In this document: piece by piece, positions 22,979-31,687 of the stretch | How positions within the stretch are numbered: position 1 is the first letter of the stretch | Layout: the number at the start of each line of letters is the position of its first letter | NCBI GenBank assembly: GCA_000437255.1 | Contig: FR899083.1 | Coordinates: 91,733-127,702, forward strand | From: Ruminococcus sp. CAG:403 | GTDB taxonomy: Bacteria > Bacillota > Clostridia > Oscillospirales > Ruminococcaceae | Length of the DNA stretch: 35,970 bases | Direction of reading: 5' to 3' | Notes under the pieces: generated by a model | What the model was told of the DNA's origin: nothing | Seen by the model: only the letters and a program-made list of their open reading frames with translations | Database searches by the model: none | Position numbers and translations under genes: made by a program

Positions 22979-24262
22979 TTATTTTGCAGACGCACGCAGC
23001 GCACGCTGACCAATATCCTTCCGATAATGTACCTGATCAAAATGAATTTCATTTACACCATCATATGCACGTGCAAGTGCATCCTTCAAAGTATCAGCTG
23101 TTGCAGTAACGCCTAATACACGACCACCAGCTGTTACAAACTGTTGTCCATCATACTGGGTTCCAGCATGATAGACCAGGCAATGTGCTGTTTGTCCTTG
23201 AGCATTCAAACCAGAAATCGGCAAACCCTTTGGATAACTCTTGGGGTATCCCCCGCTTGCCATTACAACGCAGGCTGCACAACCATCTTTCCATTGAATG
23301 TCCAAATCACTCAAAGTTTCCTTAGAAATTGCTTCTATAATATCCACAAAATCTGTTTTCAACAATGGAAGCACTACTTGTGTTTCAGGATCTCCAAACC
23401 GACAATTATATTCAATTACCTTTGGTCCATTTGGTGTCAACATCAATCCAAAGTATAAACATCCCTTAAATGGACGCCCTTCTTGCTGCATTGCCTGAAT
23501 GGTTGGCAAAAAAATGGTTTCCATGCATTGCTTTGCTACTTCATCTGTATAATATGGATTTGGTGCAACAGTTCCCATACCGCCTGTATTGGGACCGAGA
23601 TCTTCATCATAAGCACGTTTATGATCCATAGAAGAAACCATTGGTGCAATTGCTTTTCCATCTGTGAAACAAAGAACAGACACTTCCGGACCAGTTAAAA
23701 ATTCTTCAATGACAACGTTTGCACCGCTTTCACCGAAAATCCGATCTTCCATAATTGTATGAATGGCATCTCGTGCTTCCTCTAAATTCTGAGGAATCAT
23801 AACACCTTTACCCAGTGCTAAACCATCTGCCTTTACTACAATTGGGAACTGATCCTTTTCTTCCATATACCGCATCGCATCTTCTGGTGTATGAAATACT
23901 TCATAAGATGCAGTTGGAATCTGATATTTTTTCATCAAATTCTTAGAAAATACTTTACTACCTTCAATAATAGCAGCAGCTTTATTCGGACCAAATGTTG
24001 CAAATCCAGCTTCCTGCATAGCATCTACCATACCCAATACCAACGGATCATCTGGCGCAACAAAAACCAAATCAACTTGCAAATCCTTTGCCAATTTTAC
24101 CATACCATCAACATCTGTTGCAGCAACTGGGAAACATTTTGCATATTTAGAAATGCCGCCATTTCCTGGAGCGCAGTACAATTCGGTTACTTTTGGAGAC
24201 TCTGCTAATTTCATAATAATAGCATGTTCTCTTCCACCGCCACCGACTACTAAAACCTTCAT
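22979..24262 (-). CDS. purD: Phosphoribosylamine-glycine ligase (GAR synthetase)
   Basis: ATP-grasp ligase joining phosphoribosylamine and glycine, step 2 of purine synthesis. It is 427 residues long. The N-terminal MKVLVVGGGGREHA, the LGKGV and VIEEFLTGPEVSV ATP-grasp segments and EYNCRFGDPETQ (metal and ATP ligands) are clear. An in-frame ATG at 24277 exists, but GGAGG is placed correctly only for ATG 24262. It is the last gene of the eight-gene purine operon, 20 bases after purH. Confidence 0.97.
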   Translation of the reverse strand: MKVLVVGGGGREHAIIMKLAESPKVTELYCAPGNGGISKYAKCFPVAATDVDGMVKLAKDLQVDLVFVAPDDPLVLGMVDAMQEAGFATFGPNKAAAIIEGSKVFSKNLMKKYQIPTASYEVFHTPEDAMRYMEEKDQFPIVVKADGLALGKGVMIPQNLEEARDAIHTIMEDRIFGESGANVVIEEFLTGPEVSVLCFTDGKAIAPMVSSMDHKRAYDEDLGPNTGGMGTVAPNPYYTDEVAKQCMETIFLPTIQAMQQEGRPFKGCLYFGLMLTPNGPKVIEYNCRFGDPETQVVLPLLKTDFVDIIEAISKETLSDLDIQWKDGCAACVVMASGGYPKSYPKGLPISGLNAQGQTAHCLVYHAGTQYDGQQFVTAGGRVLGVTATADTLKDALARAYDGVNEIHFDQVHYRKDIGQRALRASAK

Positions 24263-24282
24263 TGAATTTCCTCCCATTTTAA

Positions 24283-25464
24283 TTAATGATGGAACAACCG
24301 AATTCCAGTCATTGCCATAGCAATATGATACTTATTGCAAGTTTCAATAACATGATCATCTCGAATAGACCCACCTGGCTGTGCAATATATGCAACACCA
24401 GATTTCTTTGCACGTTCAATATTATCACCAAACGGGAAAAAGGCATCTGATCCTAAGCAAACATCTGTATTTTTTGCAATCCAAGCTTTCTTTTCTTCCT
24501 TGGTGAAAACCGGAGGCTTTACAGCAAAAATCTTTTGCCACTCACCCTCTGCCAGTACATCCTCATACTCATCACTCATGTAAACATCAATTGCATTGTC
24601 TCGATCTGCGCGACGAATCCCATCAAGAAATTGTAGAGAAAGAACTTGTGGGGACTGTCTCAACCACCAATTATCTGCTTTTTGACCAGCCAAACGGGTA
24701 CAATGAATTCTAGATTGCTGACCAGCACCAATTCCGATTGCTTGTCCATCCTTTACATAGCACACACTATTAGACTGTGTATACTTCAAAGTAATGAGAG
24801 AAATTAGCAAATCTTCCTTTTTATCTTGTGGAATATTCTGATTTTCTGTTACAATATGATTCAATAACTCATCAGAAATATTTAGATTATTTCTGCCCTG
24901 TTCAAAAGTAACACCGTATACCTGTTTATGTTCAATTGGATTCGGAACATAAGAAGGATTTACTTGAATAATGTTATACGTGCCCTTACGCTTACTCTTC
25001 AGAATTTCCAATGCCTCTGGTGTATATCCAGGTGCAATGATACCATCTGATACTTCCCGCTGAATCATCTTTGCAGTAGGAACATCACATGCATCAGAAA
25101 GTGCAATAAAGTCACCATAAGAAGACATTCTGTCAGCACCACGTGCTCTTGCATAAGCACACGCTAATGGAGACAATTCACCCAAATCATCCACCCAATA
25201 AATCTTTTTCAATGTATCCGAAAGCGATCTTCCGATTGCTGCACCAGCTGGAGATACATGCTTGAATGATGTTGCAGCACAAACTCCGGTGGCTTTTTTC
25301 AACTCAGAAACCAGTTGCCAACCATTGAAAGCATCTAACAGATTGATATAACCTGGTTTTCCATTTAAAACGGTAATCGGAAGTTCAGAACCATCTTCCA
25401 TAAAAATACGAGAAGGCTTTTGATTAGGATTACATCCATATTTTAATTGCATTTCTGATGCCAT
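24283..25464 (-). CDS. purH: Stand-alone AICAR formyltransferase (PurH transformylase domain only)
   Basis: Transfers a formyl group from 10-formyltetrahydrofolate to AICAR, giving FAICAR, step 9. The 393-residue protein begins at LKYGCNPNQKPSRIF, which corresponds to the start of the transformylase half of ordinary PurH (about 510 residues). It lacks the N-terminal MGS-like IMP cyclohydrolase. The catalytic Lys-His pair is seen in SFKHVSPAGAA, with GIGAGQQSR and SDAFFPFGDN further on and the terminal IAQPGGSIRDD. The missing activity is most likely supplied by the gene immediately upstream. GGAGG precedes the ATG. Confidence 0.94.
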   Translation of the reverse strand: MASEMQLKYGCNPNQKPSRIFMEDGSELPITVLNGKPGYINLLDAFNGWQLVSELKKATGVCAATSFKHVSPAGAAIGRSLSDTLKKIYWVDDLGELSPLACAYARARGADRMSSYGDFIALSDACDVPTAKMIQREVSDGIIAPGYTPEALEILKSKRKGTYNIIQVNPSYVPNPIEHKQVYGVTFEQGRNNLNISDELLNHIVTENQNIPQDKKEDLLISLITLKYTQSNSVCYVKDGQAIGIGAGQQSRIHCTRLAGQKADNWWLRQSPQVLSLQFLDGIRRADRDNAIDVYMSDEYEDVLAEGEWQKIFAVKPPVFTKEEKKAWIAKNTDVCLGSDAFFPFGDNIERAKKSGVAYIAQPGGSIRDDHVIETCNKYHIAMAMTGIRLFHH

Positions 25465-25486
25465 CTTATATTCCCTCCTAGAAAAA

Positions 25487-26197
25487 TTACTGATTTTTAT
25501 TTACAATTCTTGTTTCTACTTGCTTGGTTTCCAAATCAACGAATCGTACAAACAGGGAAACCTTATTCTCTGCATTTAAATTATCCCAAATTGTTTTGGT
25601 AAAAGTGTCAATATCACCGGAAATTGCAACTTTTTTCGGTTCTCCTTCAAAACTCGGAAGCGGATTTCCGTCCTGCATATAAGTATGAATAAAGTGACCA
25701 ATTCCCGCAACCGGATTTTGATAGGAAAATGTATACCGCTGACAAGAAGCAGGATTTCCATCTGCACTCTTTAAAACAGAAAGCGAATAGGAATAATCAC
25801 CTGTAAAATCCATCAAACCAGAAATACGAGGCGTAAAATTTGGTGCATCCGGCTCAAATTCTCTGGTTCGCAGAGACTCTTCAAATGTTTTTCCTTCCTG
25901 CATCAAATCATAAATTGTATCTGTTTGATCTCCATTTGTCACAATTGTATAATCCTTCAAAACCCGAACTGGTGCATAAATAATTAAACTCGGATCTACC
26001 ATTTTAGAAGGTTCAAACGCCTGTGTACGAATTCCATCTCCATCTGTTACAAAAACACGATTTCGACTATTTTCGCTTCTCCCCATAATGAAATAAGCTG
26101 CAACAGCAAAACGTCCATCTGTAGATTTTCCAAGAAGAATTCCACGACCTGGGTAAGAATTTTGATTCAGTTCATTTTTGATATCTATAGTTTGCAT
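25487..26197 (-). CDS. purO: IMP cyclohydrolase, PurO-type
   Basis: A 236-residue protein that closes FAICAR to IMP, step 10. Its N-terminal YPGRGILLGKSTDGRFAVAA, then FIMGRSENSRNRVF, resembles the archaeal PurO fold (an Ntn-hydrolase-like fold without autoproteolysis), not the bacterial PurH cyclohydrolase domain. Context is strong: it lies between purN and a PurH that has lost its cyclohydrolase half. AGAGGAG is placed well before the ATG. The assignment rests on remembered motifs plus this complementarity. Confidence 0.87.
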   Translation of the reverse strand: MQTIDIKNELNQNSYPGRGILLGKSTDGRFAVAAYFIMGRSENSRNRVFVTDGDGIRTQAFEPSKMVDPSLIIYAPVRVLKDYTIVTNGDQTDTIYDLMQEGKTFEESLRTREFEPDAPNFTPRISGLMDFTGDYSYSLSVLKSADGNPASCQRYTFSYQNPVAGIGHFIHTYMQDGNPLPSFEGEPKKVAISGDIDTFTKTIWDNLNAENKVSLFVRFVDLETKQVETRIVNKNQ

Positions 26198-26209
26198 AAC
26201 AAACTCCTC

Positions 26210-26851
26210 TCAAGATGCATTTGTTGGATCAGAAATAATAACTTTATTCTGTTCCACATGAATTCGATCTTCGCAAAATAATGCTACAGCCTGCGGTAAA
26301 ATAATCCATTCAGCCTGTTCCATAACACGCCGCTGCAATGTTTCAGGTGTATCATCTTGTAAAACAGGGACTGCCTTTTGCAAAATAATTGGCCCGCCAT
26401 CACACACTTCTGTAACAAAATGCACTGTTGCACCAGTTAATTTCACACCTTTTGCCAAAGCAGCTTCATGTACATGAAGGCCATAATAACCTTTCCCACA
26501 AAAAGAAGGAATTAAGGCTGGATGTACATTCATCATTTTGTTCGGAAAAGCACGGACAATTTGTTCATCTAAGATCGTCATAAACCCTGCATAGACTACT
26601 AAATCCGCCTGTTCTTCCAATAAGGCATCTGTCAAAGCTTTTGTATAAGTTGCTACATCTGGATACTCTTTTCTTGGAATCACACGAGTCGCTATTTGAT
26701 TTTGTTTGGCACGCTCTAATGCATAGACATTTTCCTTAGAAGAAATAACACATGTAATTGTTCCATTTGAAATCAATCCATTTTTTTGCGCATCAATTAG
26801 AGCCTGTAAATTCGTTCCGCCTCCAGATACAAGTACAACAATTTTTTTCAT
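26210..26851 (-). CDS. purN: Phosphoribosylglycinamide formyltransferase (GAR transformylase)
   Basis: Folate-dependent formylation of GAR, step 3. It is 213 residues long. VLVSGGGTNLQALID is the phosphate-binding N-terminus; MNVHPALIPSF contains the catalytic Asn and His; HFVTEVCDGGPII contains the catalytic Asp. It sits 20 bases after purM and 12 before purO. There is no purT-like formate-dependent enzyme nearby. Confidence 0.97.
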   Translation of the reverse strand: MKKIVVLVSGGGTNLQALIDAQKNGLISNGTITCVISSKENVYALERAKQNQIATRVIPRKEYPDVATYTKALTDALLEEQADLVVYAGFMTILDEQIVRAFPNKMMNVHPALIPSFCGKGYYGLHVHEAALAKGVKLTGATVHFVTEVCDGGPIILQKAVPVLQDDTPETLQRRVMEQAEWIILPQAVALFCEDRIHVEQNKVIISDPTNAS

Positions 26852-26871
26852 GTTCGTTGTCTCCTATCCAA

Positions 26872-27906
26872 TTATTTTAGAATAACGCCTTCATCTGACT
26901 CTACCAAATCACCTAAAACGTATGCCTTTTCACCAGCCGCCTGCAAAACAGAAATAGCACGATCTGCATCTTCCGCCGCAACACAAACGACCATACCAAC
27001 ACCCATATTAAAAGTGTTGAACATATCATGTTCTGGAATATTTCCAGTTTTCGCAATTAAATCAAAAATTGGGAGAATCTGAACGGTACTGCGATCAATT
27101 CTAGCAGATAATCCAGACTTGAGTGACCGTGGAATATTTTCGTAAAAACCACCACCAGTAATATGTGCAATGGATTTCACGGAAACAGCATCAAGTAATG
27201 ACAAAATTGATTTCACATAAATCTTTGTCGGAGTCAATAAGCAATCTCCAAGTGTAGTCCCTAATTCAGAAAAATGACGTGCTAAATTCTGGCTATTGAT
27301 TGTAAATACCTTTCGAATCAAAGAATAACCATTAGAATGCACACCGCTAGACGGTAATGCAATTAAAACATCTCCCGGTTTCTGCGTGTTGGAATCTAAA
27401 ATCTTATCCTTATCGACAACACCAACTGAAAATCCTGCGACATCGTACTCATCCTCCGGATAGAATCCAGGCATTTCTGCAGTTTCTCCACCAACCAGAG
27501 CACAGCCCGCCTGTACGCAACCTTCTGCAACACCAGAAACAATGCTGGCAACTTTTTCCGGAACATTCTTTCCAAGTGCAATATAGTCCAGGAAAAATTG
27601 TGGTTTTGCACCACAACAAATAATATCATTGACGCACATTGCTACGCAATCAATTCCAATTGTATGATGCTTATCCATTAAAAAAGCAATCTTCAATTTC
27701 GTGCCAACACCATCTGTTCCAGAAACCAAAACTGGCTTCTTGATATTGGTTACATCCAATTCGTATAAACCACCAAATCCACCGATTCCAGTCAGGACAT
27801 TTTGAGTCATGGTTTTTGCGATGTGTTCCTTCATCAAAGATACAGCCTTGTAACCAGCAGTTACATCTACACCAGCTTTTTTATAACTTTCAGAATAACT
27901 TTTCAT
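26872..27906 (-). CDS. purM: Phosphoribosylformylglycinamidine cyclo-ligase (AIR synthetase)
   Basis: ATP-dependent ring closure of FGAM to AIR, step 5. It is 344 residues long. Markers are SYKKAGVDVTAGYKAV at the N-terminus, VSGTDGVGTKLKIA, CALVGGETAEMPGFY and IAHITGGGFYENIPR. An in-frame extension to 27978 lies within purF and has no ribosome binding site; GGGAGG lies six bases before ATG 27906. The gap to purF is 16 bases. Confidence 0.97.
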   Translation of the reverse strand: MKSYSESYKKAGVDVTAGYKAVSLMKEHIAKTMTQNVLTGIGGFGGLYELDVTNIKKPVLVSGTDGVGTKLKIAFLMDKHHTIGIDCVAMCVNDIICCGAKPQFFLDYIALGKNVPEKVASIVSGVAEGCVQAGCALVGGETAEMPGFYPEDEYDVAGFSVGVVDKDKILDSNTQKPGDVLIALPSSGVHSNGYSLIRKVFTINSQNLARHFSELGTTLGDCLLTPTKIYVKSILSLLDAVSVKSIAHITGGGFYENIPRSLKSGLSARIDRSTVQILPIFDLIAKTGNIPEHDMFNTFNMGVGMVVCVAAEDADRAISVLQAAGEKAYVLGDLVESDEGVILK

Positions 27907-27922
27907 GCTTTTCCTCCCTGCA

Positions 27923-29353
27923 TTACTCACCAATTTTTTTCTCGAATTTATCTTTTGGCATCTCTTTCGGAACCTCAATTGGATACTCTCCCGTAAAGCA
28001 TCCTACACAAAAACGAGGATCTTCTTTCAGATCATCATTTGCAACGGATCTGACACCTTGTATACTCAAATAGCCGAGTGAATCCGCTCCAATTTCTTTA
28101 CAGATTTCATCTATTGACATCTGACAAGCAATTAAGTTTTCCTTGCTGTCAATATCAGTACCGAAATAGCAGGGATTGGTAAATGGTGGACAAGAAATTC
28201 GCATATGAACTTCCTTGGCACCAGCCTCTCTCAATAAGTTTACAATTCTTTTACAAGTAGTACCTCTTACAATGCTGTCGTCAATTAGCACAACACGTTT
28301 TCCAGCAACAACACTTTTCACCACATTCAATTTGATACGAACTGAATTGGTTCTTTGAGACTGTGTTGGCTGAATAAAGGTACGACCAATATACCGGTTC
28401 TTCATAAATCCAAGATTGTATGGAATACCAGAAGCTTCCGAAAATCCAATGGCAGCATCCAGACCGCTATCTGGCACACCAATTACCACATCTGCTTCAA
28501 CAGGATGTTCTCTCCACAAAATCTTTCCAGCATTTACTCTTGCATCATGTACATAATAATGATCAATCATTGAATCGGGCCGTGCAAAGTAAATATATTC
28601 AAATACACAAAAACTTTGCTTTTGACCACAATAAGTTCGAATGGAATGAATATCGTCTCCATCCACAACAACAATTTCTCCAGGCTCTACCTCTCGTTCA
28701 AAGGTGGCACCTACACTATCTAATGCACATGTTTCGGAAGCAAAGACAACAGCTCCATCCTTACAGCGCCCCATACAAAGTGGACGAAAACCCTGCGGAT
28801 CTCTTGCAGCAATCAATTTCTTTGGTGACATTACAACCAAAGAATAAGCACCTTGCAAATCAGCCATTGCATATTCTACTGCTTCTTCTATGGAAGCACG
28901 CTTTAAACGTTGTTCTGTAATTGCATAAGCAATTACTTCCGTATCATTTGTAGTGTGAAAAATCGCACCACGCATTTCATACTTTTCTCTTAATTTATGA
29001 GCATTTACAAGGTTTCCATTATGTGCGATAGACATTGGCCCTTTTACATGCCGAACGACAATTGGCTGTGCATTGGAACGATTGGGTTTCCCAGTGGTAG
29101 AATAGCGAACATGTCCGATCGCAATATTTCCTGTCCCTAGTTTATCCAATTTTTCCTGCGTAAATACTTCCGGAACAAGTCCCAAATCTTTGTGATGTGA
29201 CAACACACCTTTATCATTTACGACGATACCACAGCTCTCTTGTCCGCGATGCTGGAGGGCATACAACGCAAAATATGCCATAGATGCTACATCAGTTGTT
29301 TCTTTACTATACACAGCGAATACGCCGCATTCTTCTCGTGGTTTATTTAACAT
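27923..29353 (-). CDS. purF: Amidophosphoribosyltransferase
   Basis: First committed step: PRPP plus glutamine to phosphoribosylamine. It is 476 residues long. The glutaminase nucleophile is Cys9 (EECGVFAVYS), so a short eight-residue propeptide would be removed. LQHRGQESCGI binds glutamine and VLIDDSIVRGTT is the PRPP-binding loop. Cysteines in FCVFEYIYFARP, NPCYFGTDI and FCVGCFTGEYP match the Bacillus-type [4Fe-4S] form, which is oxygen-sensitive in that enzyme. This fits an anaerobe. Confidence 0.97.
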   Translation of the reverse strand: MLNKPREECGVFAVYSKETTDVASMAYFALYALQHRGQESCGIVVNDKGVLSHHKDLGLVPEVFTQEKLDKLGTGNIAIGHVRYSTTGKPNRSNAQPIVVRHVKGPMSIAHNGNLVNAHKLREKYEMRGAIFHTTNDTEVIAYAITEQRLKRASIEEAVEYAMADLQGAYSLVVMSPKKLIAARDPQGFRPLCMGRCKDGAVVFASETCALDSVGATFEREVEPGEIVVVDGDDIHSIRTYCGQKQSFCVFEYIYFARPDSMIDHYYVHDARVNAGKILWREHPVEADVVIGVPDSGLDAAIGFSEASGIPYNLGFMKNRYIGRTFIQPTQSQRTNSVRIKLNVVKSVVAGKRVVLIDDSIVRGTTCKRIVNLLREAGAKEVHMRISCPPFTNPCYFGTDIDSKENLIACQMSIDEICKEIGADSLGYLSIQGVRSVANDDLKEDPRFCVGCFTGEYPIEVPKEMPKDKFEKKIGE

Positions 29354-29390
29354 GGAAAGACAATCTCCAATCCATCAATGTGATATGTTT

Positions 29391-30110
29391 TTATTCTCCA
29401 AAAATTCGCTTCATAACTTCCTGGTAAGCTTCTTCTGTACCACCAAGATCTCTTCTAAAGCGATCCTTATCCAGCTTTTCATTGGTCTTAACGTCCCATA
29501 AACGGCAAGTATCTGGAGAAATTTCATCTGCCAAAATAATGGTTCCATCCGCTAATCTTCCAAATTCAATCTTAAAGTCAATCAGTTTAATGCCAATGCC
29601 AAGGAAATACTTCTTCAAAACTTCATTTACTTTTCTGGTATAGGTTTTGATGGTGTCGATTTCCTTCTGTGTAGCCAATCCAAGTGCCAGTGCATAATCA
29701 TCGTTGATAAATGGATCGTTCAATTCGTCACATTTATAGCTGAACTCTACGATTGGGCAAAGCAGTTCCTTTCCTTCTTCTACACCCATTCTCTTAGAGA
29801 AACTGCCAGCTGCTACATTCCGAACAATTACTTCCAACGGAACAATAGAAACCTTCTTTACAGCAGTTTCACGATCGCTCAATTCCTCCACCAGATGTGT
29901 CGGAACGCCTTCCTTTTCCAACTGCTTCATAATGTAATTAGACATTCTGTTATTAATAACGCCTTTTCCAACAATGGTACCCTTCTTTTCGCCATTAAAA
30001 GCAGTCGCATCATCTTTATAATCCACGATTACAACCGCTGGATCATTTGTTGCATAAACTTTTTTTGCTTTTCCCTCGTATAATTGTTCTGTTTTTTGTA
30101 AATTTTCCAT
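29391..30110 (-). CDS. purC: SAICAR synthetase
   Basis: Joins aspartate to CAIR with ATP, step 7. It is 239 residues long. QLYEGKAKKVYAT is the N-terminal signature, with VPLEVIVRNVAAGSF and ILADEISPDTCRLWD as the substrate and metal motifs. A TTG at 30125 in frame lies over the GGAGG itself; the ATG at 30110 is eight bases after it and is used. Product steps 6 and 7 (purE, purC) are encoded side by side. Confidence 0.97.
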   Translation of the reverse strand: MENLQKTEQLYEGKAKKVYATNDPAVVIVDYKDDATAFNGEKKGTIVGKGVINNRMSNYIMKQLEKEGVPTHLVEELSDRETAVKKVSIVPLEVIVRNVAAGSFSKRMGVEEGKELLCPIVEFSYKCDELNDPFINDDYALALGLATQKEIDTIKTYTRKVNEVLKKYFLGIGIKLIDFKIEFGRLADGTIILADEISPDTCRLWDVKTNEKLDKDRFRRDLGGTEEAYQEVMKRIFGE

Positions 30111-30157
30111 TTTTCTTTCCTCCAAAATTAAAATAATTTCCGATCATCAGAAATTGT

Positions 30158-30655
30158 TTACTTACTTAATTGCTGAGCTAATGCAGCATCCTTTTGCTGA
30201 ACAGATTCTTTCATATCAATTTTCATCTGTTCCAGCTGAGCAGCCAAGGTGTCATCAGAAAGTGCCAACATTTGTGCAGCCAAAATAGCAGCATTTGCAG
30301 CTCCATCAATGGCAACAGTTGCAACAGGAACACCAGTCGGCATTTGAACAGTTGCTAATAAAGCGTCCATTCCATCCAACGTAGAAGATTTAATCGGCAC
30401 ACCAATTACAGGAAGTGTAGTATATGCTGCGATAACGCCGCCTAAATGTGCAGCTTTTCCAGCAGCGGAAATAATGACACCAAAGCCATTCTTCTTTGCA
30501 TTTTTAGAAAACTCTGCTACCAATTCAGGTGTGCGATGTGCTGATAAAACGTGTACCTCATAAGAGATATTCAATTTATCCAGTTCAGCAAACGCTTTCT
30601 TTACAACTGGAAGATCACTATCGCTTCCCATGATAATCGCAACTTTTTTTGCCAT
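30158..30655 (-). CDS. purE: 5-(carboxyamino)imidazole ribonucleotide mutase (AIR carboxylase family)
   Basis: Makes CAIR, step 6. It is 165 residues long. GSDSDLPVVKKA, VLSAHRTPE and SAAGKAAHLGGV are the class I PurE motifs, ending with LDGMDALLATVQMP. No purK follows, although class I enzymes normally use N5-CAIR from PurK. Either purK lies elsewhere or free CO2/bicarbonate is used. It is the first gene of the purine operon, with AAGAGG before the ATG. Confidence 0.95.
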   Translation of the reverse strand: MAKKVAIIMGSDSDLPVVKKAFAELDKLNISYEVHVLSAHRTPELVAEFSKNAKKNGFGVIISAAGKAAHLGGVIAAYTTLPVIGVPIKSSTLDGMDALLATVQMPTGVPVATVAIDGAANAAILAAQMLALSDDTLAAQLEQMKIDMKESVQQKDAALAQQLSK

Positions 30656-30670
30656 AGAATCCTCTTTTCT

Positions 30671-30699
30671 CTACCTATTGATTACACTCAATAAAGTAG
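30671..30699. repeat. Imperfect inverted repeat in the purE leader
   Basis: 30676-30681 pairs with 30688-30693 (six bases) and the flanks 30671-30674 pair with 30696-30699 (four bases), with one unpaired base on one side and two on the other. It lies at the predicted transcription start of the purine operon. It may be an operator or a leader hairpin; there is no U tract. Confidence 0.4.
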
Positions 30700-30701
30700 T
30701 A

Positions 30702-30730
30702 TTTTTATTCCACAGATTCGCACATTTCAA
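30702..30730 (-). promoter_or_regulatory. Possible promoter of the purine operon
   Basis: On the minus strand TTGAAA (30725-30730) overlaps the stop of the upstream gene, and after 17 bases comes TAAAAA (30702-30707), a poor -10. It is the best candidate in the 71-base gap before purE. Transcription could also enter from the upstream glycosyltransferase unit. Confidence 0.35.
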
Positions 30731-31650
30731 GAAAAACGCACGTCTGCTATGGTTAATTGATTTTGTTCGTTTCTTTTTATAGAAACAGTAACATAAAACA
30801 TCTTTTGTTCTTTTGTAGATTGATCCTGATATGCAACTGCAAACGAATTAGAAAACACATTATCCGCATAAAGCATTGTTATCTCTTTTTCTGTATGTAA
30901 AAATGATAAATTTTGCATATCTTCTGGCATTGCACCAGCATATGATCCCAACTGACCACTCTTCAATTTTCCAGCAAATTGTTCCAGCAAATCCATGTAA
31001 AATCCCCACTCTTGAACAGTGAGCAACGTTACATCAGATGATTCCAAAGAAAAAGACAATGTACATTCTGGAATAGATGCACGAGTTAAATCAAAAGATG
31101 TCAAATGAAAAGAATGCTCTTTCATTTCAAAATGAAATGTATCATTTTTTAAAAAAGCTGTCAAAAAATGATCGTTTATTTGATATCGATCCCAAGTTTC
31201 ATTTGAAATAGGATCAAAAGAATCAGAATAGAAAACATAGCCAACATTTTGACCGATTACACCAACAATCAAAAATTTGGTTAATTGTTGCATATCAGAA
31301 TATAAAAATGGAACAATAACATCTCCATCCATATTCAAAATACCGACCAAGTCTTGCTGATCTACTTCTCTTTTTGCAAGCAAATACCCAGAAGAAAAGA
31401 ATTCTAATTCTTTCCATTCTGCATCAACTATAATACGATTAGAACGATCCAAGACACCATACATGCCAGACGAATCCGTAAAAATACAATACCCATCCAT
31501 GCTTCGATCGATTTCTGTCAACGAATCTATTTGATTAGAAATCACAGAGGAACTCTTTGAAACATTCCAATAAAATCGTGCAATTGCAGCCGCTAAAATC
31601 AAAATTATACTGCATAATATAGCGATCAGAAACTTTGTATGTTTATTCAT
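30727..31650 (-). CDS. Membrane-anchored protein with WG-like repeats, function unknown
   Basis: About 307 residues. A short basic N-terminus and one hydrophobic segment (about 7-27, FLIAILCSIILILAAAIA) look like an uncleaved signal anchor, leaving most of the protein outside. Two repeats of the WG (KWG) type are visible, one around MYGVLDRSNRIIVDAEW and one around LVGILNMDGDVIVPF; the C-terminal half is not recognised. GTG 31662 is in frame, but its position makes GGTGG unusable; ATG 31650 has GGTGG 10 bases upstream. It follows the glycosyltransferase by 37 bases and may share its envelope role. Confidence 0.75.
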   Translation of the reverse strand: MNKHTKFLIAILCSIILILAAAIARFYWNVSKSSSVISNQIDSLTEIDRSMDGYCIFTDSSGMYGVLDRSNRIIVDAEWKELEFFSSGYLLAKREVDQQDLVGILNMDGDVIVPFLYSDMQQLTKFLIVGVIGQNVGYVFYSDSFDPISNETWDRYQINDHFLTAFLKNDTFHFEMKEHSFHLTSFDLTRASIPECTLSFSLESSDVTLLTVQEWGFYMDLLEQFAGKLKSGQLGSYAGAMPEDMQNLSFLHTEKEITMLYADNVFSNSFAVAYQDQSTKEQKMFYVTVSIKRNEQNQLTIADVRFS

Positions 31651-31687
31651 AGAATGCGCCACCTATTGCGTAATATAGCGATGCATA

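Noticed and set aside
28420..28920. A 166-codon open frame antisense to purF
   Set aside because: His/Gln/Leu-rich product typical of reverse-strand shadows; purF motifs occupy the same bases.
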